Below are positions 20,871-29,750 of a stretch of DNA of 64,000 nt, piece by piece (position 1 is the first letter of the stretch; each line of letters begins with the position of its first letter). The DNA comes from Cherax quadricarinatus (lineage: Eukaryota; Arthropoda; Malacostraca; Decapoda; Parastacidae). Location of the stretch: the NCBI RefSeq assembly GCF_038502225.1, contig NC_091346.1, positions 12,215,865-12,279,864 of the forward strand, written 5' to 3'. The notes beneath the pieces are model-generated. The model made no database searches. It saw only the letters and a list, made by a program, of their open reading frames with translations, and was not told where the DNA came from. The position numbers and the translations under genes were made by a program.

Positions 20871-21960
20871 AGTATTTACTACTCAGTTTCCGTACTTTTT
20901 TCTAAACTGCACTCATAGAGGAAGCAGAGGTGATGGTGGAAACATAATCTCACCAGCAAGTGCGCTTAGCATCACGGACAACACGGCGAGCGACCTCTCG
21001 CTTCTGCTTAAAATCAAGAAGTCTCTCTGTGGTTCTATTGTACCAGTATCTGCCCCACGCAGTGCGTTTCAAATGTGCTGCCCGATCACAAGCAGGAGAC
21101 CACAAAGGCATACATTTCTGAGAATGCCTGCCTGAGGTTTGGGGTATAGAATGAGAAGCTGAAGTTAAAACCGAGGTCGAAAAGAGGTGTTAAAGCTCAT
21201 CAATGGAGGACGAAGAAGGAACCTCACTAAAAGCAGTTAGTTGAGAGTAAAGGTCCCAATTTGCTCGATCAAATTGCCAGTGTGGACTACGAAGAGGTGG
21301 TGAATATGAAGGAGAAGTAAGAATGATTGGAAAATGATCGCTGTCATGTAAGTCCGGGAGGACAGACCAGGGAAAATCTAGTACAGTGGAGGAAGAGCAG
21401 ACCGAGAGATCGATGCAAGAGAGAGTATGAGTACGAGGATCAAAATGGGTGGGAGTACCTGTATTTAAAACATGGACGGGGTGAGAAGCAAGAAAGCCTC
21501 TAACTGAATGCCACGAGAGTCATAGTGAGACCCCTCCCCAGAGGAAATGGGGGGTCTAACTGTAACAGAAGTGGTGGCGGTAAGGACGAAACAAGAAAAG
21601 CAACATCTGGGATAGATAATGCCCGAGAAGGAGAGAGATACAAAGAACAGATTGTATACCACTTATTCAAGTGGATACAGGCTGCAGTGTAATGCAGCAA
21701 AATGTGATCAAATAGCTGACAGTAGGGAATATCATTGAGTGCGTGTAAGAAGGGCACTTTCATTAAAAGTTCCATCAGGAAAAGGATCCAAAGAATACAA
21801 TAAATCATAGCCTGAGATGGGATGGATAACAGTGGAGTGCAATATTGGTTCCTGTAAGCAAACACCAACAGAGAAAAACTGGGAGAGCAACATCTGAAGC
21901 TCACCCCGATTACCTCTGAGGCCACGGACATTCCACTGTAAATAGGCCATGATTGGTAAT
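20871..21960 (-). pseudogene. I-type LINE APE endonuclease and linker
   Basis: Begins MAYLQWNVRGLRGNRGELQML (N of the NxRG strand), then GVCLQEPILHS (the E position reads QEP rather than QET). Further on come AACIHLNKWYTICSLYLSPS and LLVSSLPPPLLLQLD, where the GDFN motif expected next is lost. The linker reads AWGRYWYNRTTERLLDFKQKREVARRVV and continues to RKLSSKYSRD at about 20,880. The RT fingers and palm should follow, but the sequence jumps to the end of the palm. The nuclease would nick target DNA; this copy is dead. Confidence 0.75.
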
Positions 21961-23910
21961 GAGAAAGATACAAGAAATCTGCAGGCAAAGGTATCCATGG
22001 ATAAGAGGGGTTAGAAAAGTCCACATGTGGCAGCAGTGGAAAACGTTCAAGCAGCGAAGGAATGGGATGCTGCAAAGATAGTAGTTGCACAGATGGAGGG
22101 AAGGGAAGAGGAGGAACAGGAAGTGGATCAGTGTCCATTGATGGTCTTGTCTCTTCAATATATTCCGAGATAGCTTCAGGTGTTTTGGAAGACAAAGACG
22201 TTGTATAGGAGACAATATTGGAGATGGAAGGAGGAGGGTAAGTAAAGACTGGGACAGCAATGGACTGTACCAAAGTAGGGGGGGACGAAACGGCAGAAAG
22301 CACTGGAGAAGAAGTGTGGAGGGGACAGAAGAGGAAGAAACCAGGGAGGGGGCAGAAGAGGAAGAAACTTGGGAGGGGACAGGGGAGGAAGGTACAGTAC
22401 GAGGAGGAGGGTGAACCTCCACACTTGTAACAGAGCCAGTGAGAGGTGAAGAACCAGGTACAGAGACTGAAAAGGTAAAATGTGGAGGTAGAAGAAGGGA
22501 AGGAGGGGTTAAAGGAGATTTGAGCAATGGGGATTTTTGGACTGCTGAGAAATAGAGGGGTGATGGGAAGGAGGTGTTGTACGAGGTCTTGTCGATACTG
22601 GAGCTTGTGAGGGAGAACAAGAACAGACTGAGGTGTTGAGGTAGGGACTTCTAAGTCCAGGACAGCAAAAGAAATAGAGACAAGAGTGACTATGGAAGGG
22701 GTAACCACAGAGGAGGCTGCAGAAGATGGGACCCCAGAGGTGGAGGTGCATTGAGAAACACGAGAATAAGAACTATGGGTAGTCTCCCTTGGAGGCGTAG
22801 GTGAGAAACTGCCATAGCATAGGGAAACCTTCTGCCTCTTTGAGGTAACGAATTTCTCGCTCATTTAAGTAAACTTGGCAATGACGAGAGTAAGATGGGT
22901 GAGCCTCATGACAATTAAGGCAAGAGGTAGGTAGACTACAAGACATATTGGAATGGTCAGTGGTACCACAGACTGGGCATTCGGCTATAGATCAGTAATT
23001 TTCAGTGGGTGACCAAAATGCCAGCAGTTTCTACACTGTTGCAGTGTAGGGATCACCTTTCAAACTTGTAAATGATGACCTTCTATATAAACAGAGGATG
23101 GGAGTTCATGGCAGTCGAAAGTTAATCAAGCTACATTGTAAGGGTATCGTCTCAGCCCATGGGCAGAGAGGACATAAGTATCTACTTTAAGGTTTGGGAG
23201 GTCTTGGAGTTCCAGCTGTTCTAGAATGTCGTCACCATTTGTCTGGAAATTCTGTTGGACAATGGTATGGGGCAGAATGACAGTACCACTACAAGAATTG
23301 AGGGAATGATGTTTTTTGATAGTGACAGGAATAGTATCGATATTTGAAAGAAGAGAAAGGTCATGAGCTGGGTTAGCATTCTGGACAGTTATGACACACA
23401 TGTACTGCTCTTGAGAGTGTGAAAGGATATATCTCTACCAACATGGCAAAGGAGCGCCTTGCCAATACTATGGTTCGAAAGATAGGCAGTAGAGGAAGTC
23501 AGTCATAAAGTAAAGAATTTAGTCCATTGTGCATTCCTACACTGAGCATGGAAAGGGAGTGTGTGATGTGCCGGTCTTTCCTGAGCAGAACGAGAAAGAA
23601 GCAAAGAAGTATCATCAGGCAATTGTCGTGGGCATTTAGGAGTGGGACCAGAGTTGGTCCGACGTGGGACAGGCTGGTGATCCGAAAATTGCCACTCTGT
23701 AGAAGGAGAACCCGGAAGCATAGTCAAAGAAGAGCGGAGGTCAGACGTATCGAAGGAGTCAGTCAAAACCTCGGTACCTGAAGCAGGTGATGAAACAGCA
23801 CCAGCTAGATGTACAGGGGTATTAGAAGTGTCCGAAGAGTGGTCAAAAAATGGGTGCAGTATCAAGAAGGAGCCTAGAGGGAGCAGGTTCATGGATTGGG
23901 GACTCCATGG
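21961..23910 (-). pseudogene. I-type LINE ORF1 (nucleic-acid-binding, zinc knuckles)
   Basis: Starts near 23,910 (MESPIHEPAPSRLLL) and breaks in frame several times. An RNA-binding-type region (NLKVDTYVLSAHGLRRYPY) is followed by three CCHC-like knuckles between about 23,020 and 22,880: a CWHFGH segment, CPVCGTTDHSNMSC and CLNCHEAHPSYSRHC. A long low-complexity Ser/Pro-rich C-terminus extends to about 22,000. The combination is the usual ORF1 of I/Jockey/R1-group LINEs, which coats the element RNA. The long frame 21,500-22,864 is largely this C-terminus run into ORF2 in a wrong phase. Confidence 0.65.
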
Positions 23911-24617
23911 TTAGAACACTTCTTTCTGTTTTTTTTTTTAGAAAAAAAAAGAAAGAAGGAAAAAAAGCAAGGGGGGGGGGAAACATGGAGGAATAGCTTC
24001 TATGAGGCAAGAAAGGGCTGTAAATCCCCCTCCATGCCCAAGAGGATCTCAGCCCTGCAAATAGTGCAGATGCAACATGGAACCCGTGCCAGTAAACCAG
24101 CAATCCACGATAGCAGCCTCACATCCACCCAGCTACCTCGGTGGACAAAAGAGAGGGTGGCCAGACACCCACCACAAAGCATACCTCCTATGGCCACCAC
24201 CCCCTGGAATCCAACAGGCGGCCTCCAGATATACACCCATCACCCGAAAGACACCCAAAGCCACCCCCCCATAAGACTGGAAAGGGATCTGGACATCCCC
24301 AGGCGTTCCAGATTCCACGGCAAACTACACCACCGCCAAGGACCTCAATGGTCTGGGATGGGCCCTGGTACCCTTCCCCTACCTAGGAACTAGATTGCCT
24401 GTGGGAAAAACCCCAAAAGCCAAAAAGAGGAAGGGAGTAGGGGAGGGATGGAGAGGAGGAGGAGGAAATGGAAAAAGGGAGGATTGGGAGGATGGGATAG
24501 GGTAGGGGGGGATTGGGGGGTAGTTAAATTCGGTCTGAGAAAGGAGACCAAAAGGTCTAATTCCTCAGACCAAGAGCCTCTTCACCATGCCAAGGAGCTC
24601 CCTCTGAAGAGGAACCT

Positions 24618-24981
24618 TGTGTAAGATTCTTTATCTTGCCAACACCCGAGCATTCACTTCTCTCCCAACCCCATTTATAAATGTGTTGAATAACCACGAT
24701 AACATCACACATCCTTGTCTAAGGCCTAGTTTTACTGGGAAATAATCTCCCTCTCTCCTACATATTTTAACCTGAGCCTCGCTATCCTCATAAAAACTCT
24801 TCACTGCTTTCAGTAACCTACCTCCTATACCATACACCTGCAACATTTGCCACATTGCCCCCCTATCCACTCTGTCATACGCCTTTTCCAAATCCATAAA
24901 TGCCACAAAAACCTCTTTACCCTTGTCTAAATACTGTTCACCATAAGTTTCACTAAACACTTGGTCTACACACCCCCTACC
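24618..24981 (-). mobile_element. RTE-type LINE, middle piece
   Basis: Minus-strand frame [60 protein letters not shown] and REVNARVLA matches the RT palm of the homologue at 33,810 ([20 protein letters not shown]). It is bounded on one side by the I-type LINE and on the other by the hAT element. Confidence 0.85.
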
Positions 24982-27900
24982 CAGGGCCGGATTATCGCAT
25001 AGGCAAACTAGGCATTTGCCTAGGGCCTCGCGCATTTGGGGGCCCCGCGGTCCAAGGGGTTCAGGGGCTCATCCAAGACTACGCACATGGTGCAAGTGCA
25101 AAGGGGTCCCTACCTAAAAAGTTCAAGTGTTTGGAGAGTAAAATTGATTTTTAAAAATTAATCAAAACAAAAATAAACAATGAAATAAAATAAAATAAAA
25201 ATAAATAAACCTAACCATAGATGGCAACACTCAACACGCCTTTGTTTACATCAGAACAGCTGTGTTTTCCCGCTAATGGGTGAGTATGGGAGATTCCTCT
25301 CCAATTTTCTGTAGTAATTACACGTTATCTAGACTTGTACTGTGACAAATTAACTGAAGTGTTGTTGATAGACATTGATGTGTATGGATAAATGTTTGTT
25401 TTCGCCTCTAAATGTTGAGGGAGGTACCTGATAGGGTTACTTGACCAGTAAAGACGCATGGACCAGTAAAGACGCATTTTTGGTAAAAATACTATAAAGA
25501 AAAACCTAAAAACGCAAACTGACTTCCGTTTGTAGGTTTTAAAAGCACTTTGTCCTGTCTTCAAGTCTTCATCATTTCAATAACAGATCTCAATTGATTG
25601 ATGCTTCATTTCACTTCCGTCGCAAATGTTTAGTTTTCAAGTTGCGACGGAAGTGATGTAGAACATCAATTAATTTACTACATATTTCCCCAGAAACACA
25701 TAAGCCACATCAGAAAATCGTTGGTTGGGTGAAACTGAAAATTGTCCCTGCATTCTTTAATTCTCATGTCCTTATCTATGGTGGTAGGCCATATATCATG
25801 CAAAACATAATGATTAGTTTAGTTATGAAAATGGTAATATAAATACCATTGTGCATTGTTCTTGGACTCAGTATGATTTCTGTTTAAGTAAATTGGAGAT
25901 CAAGGAGGATGAATTAGTAAAATATTCGTAGCCCAAATAACTAACCTAATCTATGGTAAAAGTTCTGTATATGACTCCTTTCTGGTAACGTTTTGAATTT
26001 TTAGATGCGCAGCCAGAGGAAAGGGGGCTACAAGGGCCATATCCCCCCAATTGACAGAAAAAAAATTAATAATAATTAAAAAATTAATAATAATTGATAA
26101 TGAAAAATTTGTATTTGCATGATTACAGACAGTGATACATCCTCATTATGGCATCTCGTGAACGTGATGTTGGACGTTCTTATGCGAGTGGGTCACAGAA
26201 AAGAAAGAAGAAAATTCAAGAAGAAGAACAGAAAAAGAAAGGTGTAGGAAGCTGCAGAAAGATCACAGACATGCTCACGAAAACAGTTTCTGATGTTACC
26301 AGTACAGTTGAATCTGCAGATACGTCAGATCATACAGGAAGCCCTCCCTCCATTATTTCTCAGCCAGCATCTACTTCTTTTGTGTCTCCTCTCAATGTCT
26401 CAACGGACATTTCATCCACAGGATTTGTCTTAAAAGATCCTGCCTCATGGCCAAATGTAATCCCAGATTCTCTACGTAATGCTTTAATTGCAGAAAACTT
26501 CAGTCAAACTCTGAACATTGACTTTAGGAAATCAGCAAGGATTTATGATGATGGAAGTCGTCGTTGTTTAAAGTTGTTTAAAGTCATCTATGTTTTATAG
26601 GAAGCTTGCAAATTCAGAAACCGTGAAAAGATCATGGATGGTATACTCTGAAAGCTCAGGAAAAGTGTACTGTTCAGCATGCAAGCTATTTTCTACCAAA
26701 GAAAATACCTTCACACAGGGGTTCAATGACTGGAAAAATTCCAAGCGTTTCGAGGAACATGAAAACAGCACCACTCACAGGAGCTGCATTTTAGCCAGTG
26801 TATTTCGTGCACAGAAAAAAGGCTTATTGGATTCTCATTTGGAAAATCAAACTGAAAAAGAGCGCACTTATTGGAGAAAAGTTCTAGAAAGAGTTGTTGC
26901 TGTTGTAAAATTCTTAGCTCTTTAAGAGGACTTGCTTTCCGTGGAGAAAATGAGGTTTTTGGTTCAGAAAACAATGGCAATTTCCTAGGGATCATAGAAC
27001 TGTTAGCACAATTCGATCCATTCTTAGCAAATCATGTGTCACGCCTTGGGAATGCAGGAAGAGGCACTGTATCTTACATGTCATCTACTATATGCAATGA
27101 ATTTATTGAACTAATGACTAAGAAGGTCCTCAATAACATCATAGCAGCTGTGAAAACTGCAAAATACTTTGCAATAAGTGTAGATTCAACACCAGATATT
27201 TCACATACAGATCAATTGACATTCATTGTTCGCTTTGTCGACTCCAGTGGTAAGCCTGTAGAGTGCTTTATAAAATTCATTCCTCTTTCAGGCCATGATG
27301 GAGAAACAATGATGAATGTAGTACTGGATACTCTGCTTGAACATGATCTCTCTATTATGGATTGCCGTGGCCAGAGCTACGACAATGCAAGTAACATGTC
27401 GGGTAAATATAATGGATTGCAAGCCAGTATCAAGCAAATCAACCCACTTGCTGAATATGTGCCCTGCTCAGCACATTCGCTTAATCTTGTTGGGTCATGT
27501 GCTGCGGAGTGTTGTGTCGCTGCAGTTTCATTTTTTGGACTTTTACAAGCACTCTTTAATTTTTTCTCTGCTTCAACGCATCGGTGGAGTATACTCAAGT
27601 CAACCATTCATGGAGATGTCATCAAATCATTATCAACAACAAGGTGGTCAGCGCAGCATGATGCAACACATGCTTTGAAAGACAGCTTTGCTGAAATACA
27701 TTCTGCTTTGATCCAAATAGCAGAGGATGAAGACCAGACAGCAACTACAAGAAGCGAAGCAGCCAGCTTAGCATCAAAATTGGAAGATTTTGAATTGGCC
27801 TTACTCTGTGTGCTTTGGGACTGTATACTGGAACGGTTAAATGCCACGAACAAGACACTTCAGAAAATTGAAATTGAAATGGCTACTTGTGCTAACCTCT

Positions 27901-29088
27901 ATGCAGGCTTAGTGGAATTTGTAAGCTCACTTCGCAATGATGAAGCTTTTGAAATGTTTGAAGAGAAAGCTAAACTGCTGGTGAAAGACTACAGTTACCT
28001 GGCTGATCATCAGCGGTCAAGGAAGAGGAAACGCAATTTTGAAGAGCCAGACAATGAAATTGTGTTGCTACCAAAGCAGAAATGTAAGACAGCTACATAC
28101 TTCGTCATTCTGGATTCACTGATTACAGAATTGGTGAAAAGAAAAGAAATCTACCAGAATCTCAATGACAAGTTTGGATTTCTGTTCAAAATTACTACTA
28201 TGCCAGATGCAGAATTGAGAGAAGCTGCATTAAAGTTGCAACAACACCTTTCAGCAGATGTTCAGGACACATTTGTTGAAGAAATAGTTCATTTTTCTGG
28301 GTATATGAATCAGATTAAAGCTCCACCTGAAAAATGTGCGCCCTCAGCTGCTTTGAAACATTTAAGAAATGTAGGTATCTCAGAAACCTTCCCTAATGTT
28401 GACATAGTGTATCGCCTTTACCTAACACTTCCAGCTGCTAACTGTGAAGGAGAACGTTCATTTTCTGTTTTGAAAAGAGTGAAAAACCAGCTCCGTTCAA
28501 CAATGAGCCAAGACAAATTGTGTAACCTAGCCTTGTTGACCATTGAGTCTGATCTAACATGAAATATTGATTTTCAGAATATAATTGACGATTTTGCCAG
28601 TATGAAATCCAGAAAAAAGTTTATTTAAGAAGTGCCTGTGAATATAAACAATTCTTTACTTTCTTGAGTTTATATGATTTGATAGTCTTATGCATGATGC
28701 AATGATAACAATAATGGTCAGTGATTTATAAAGGGAATAATAGTGCTGTAGTGGTTATGCTGAATATAATAGGTACATGATGTCACTACTTTAATAGCCT
28801 AATCTAGTAATACTATGCTGTCTTGAGTTTATTCTCTTTAAAATGCATGATTTAACAAGATAGTTATAATGGCTGTTGGTAAATGGTTTTGGTTGTCTTG
28901 ATGTACTTTCCCTATTAAATTTAATCTAAATAGCCAGAATGTATTTAATTAGACCTTAAACAGGCTCACACCGACCCCCCCCCACCCCCCACCCCAAGCT
29001 GGAAGGGGTCGCTTCGTTTACCCGTAACTCAAAGGGGCCCCGCCAATCTGAATAGCTTAGGGCCCGGAGACTTCTTAATCTGGCCCTG
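24982..29088 (+). mobile_element. hAT DNA transposon with 8-bp target duplication
   Basis: 4.1-kb element. The left end is CAGGGCCGGATTA and the right end, reversed, is CAGGGCCAGATTA (13 bp, one mismatch). The flanks CCCCTACC at 24,974-24,981 and 29,089-29,096 are identical 8-mers, the hallmark of hAT insertion. The interrupted host sequence (RTE codons for VGRGCVDQ) reads on across the join. The left end has a subterminal palindrome CTAGGCATTTGCCTAG. 25,060-26,147 and 28,563-29,070 are untranslated; a long imperfect palindrome sits around 25,612-25,653. Confidence 0.93.
26148..28562 (+). pseudogene. hAT transposase (ZMYM1/DUF4371-like), two frameshifts
   Basis: Three frames join into one hAT transposase. 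26,148-26,600 has a basic N-terminus (SQKRKKKIQEEEQKKK) and DPASWPNVIPDSLR. 26,590-26,925 has a TTF-type zinc finger (SWMVYSESSGKVYCSACKLF ... HENSTTHRSC). 26,871-28,562 has the catalytic part, with SVDSTPDISHTDQL (first D), DCRGQSYDNASNMSG (second D) and CSAHSLNL. The hAT C-terminal dimerisation region is AANCEGERSFSVLKRVKNQLR (the catalytic E is in GERSFS). The first break is explained by a 10-bp tandem duplication (TTGTTTAAAG) at about 26,566-26,585; the second is a one-base indel near 26,915. Otherwise the sequence is well kept, so the element is fairly young. Confidence 0.9.
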
Positions 29089-29481
29089 CCCCTACCCTTC
29101 CTGAAGTCTCCTTGCTCATCTGCTATCCAACTCTCTGTCTTACTCTTAATTCTTTCAACAATAACTCTACCATACACTACCAGGTATACTCAACAGACTT
29201 ATTCCTCTACAATTTTTGCACTCTTTTTATCCCCTTTGCCTTTATACAAGAAACTATACATGCTCTCTGCCAATCCCAAGGTACCTTACCCTCTTCCATG
29301 CATTTATTAAATAATTGCACCAACCACTCCAAAACTATATCCCCACCTGCTTTTAACATTTCTATCTTCATCCCATCAATCCCAGCAGCCTTACACCCTT
29401 TCATTCTACCCACTGCCTCACAAACTTTCCCACACTCACAACTGGCTCCTCCTAACTCCTACAAGATGTTATTCCTCCTTG

Positions 29482-29484
<3 letters not shown>
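29089..29484 (-). mobile_element. RTE-type LINE, 5' piece of the interrupted copy
   Basis: Minus-strand frames read [50 protein letters not shown] and VYGRVIVERIKSKTE. They correspond to RT residues about 125-225 of the homologue at 33,810. The piece is 5'-truncated at a (TA)n tract. Confidence 0.85.
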
Positions 29485-29529
<45 letters not shown>

Positions 29530-29577
29530 ATATATATATATATATAATATATATAACATATAATATATATATATAAG
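29485..29577. repeat. (TA)n tract, slightly imperfect
   Basis: TA dinucleotides with a few interruptions, at the junction between the RTE piece and the 3' end of the CR1-like LINE. Confidence 0.95.
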
Positions 29578-29750
29578 AACATAAGAACATAAGAACGAAG
29601 GAACACTGCAGAAGGCCTACTGGCCCATGCGAGGCAGGTCCAAGTCCCTACCGGCTTAAGCCAATGCACCCAACCTAGTCAGGTCAGGTCACATTGACTT
29701 AAGGGAGGAACACGGCAACCGACCTGTTAGCACAAGCTATCAGGTCTAAC

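Larger units (their letters stand above)
19049..24617 (-). mobile_element. I-type LINE, nearly full length but with the RT core deleted
   Basis: A 5.57-kb minus-strand element is inserted in the RTE LINE. TTGTGT is present on both sides (19,043-19,048 and 24,618-24,623). In transcription order it has: a 5' leader with a GGTCTGAGGAATTAGACC-like start (about 24,570); ORF1 with zinc knuckles; an APE endonuclease; a linker; only a remnant of RT; an RNase H domain; and a 3' end with a TTATTATTATAA tail (minus: TTATAATAATAA). RNase H downstream of RT and a CCHC ORF1 fit the I group of LINEs. Confidence 0.8.

Noticed and set aside
21500..22864. 454-codon Ser/Pro-rich ORF as a separate gene
   Set aside because: It lies across the ORF1 C-terminus and the endonuclease start of the I-type LINE in a mixed frame; low complexity explains its length.
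23896..24393. Plus-strand ORFs in 23,500-24,400 as genes
   Set aside because: Antisense to the ORF1 and leader of the I-type LINE, with no recognisable domain.
26148..28562. Host ZMYM1-like zinc-finger gene
   Set aside because: Perfect 8-bp target duplications and terminal inverted repeats show it is the transposase of a hAT element; it also has two frameshifts.
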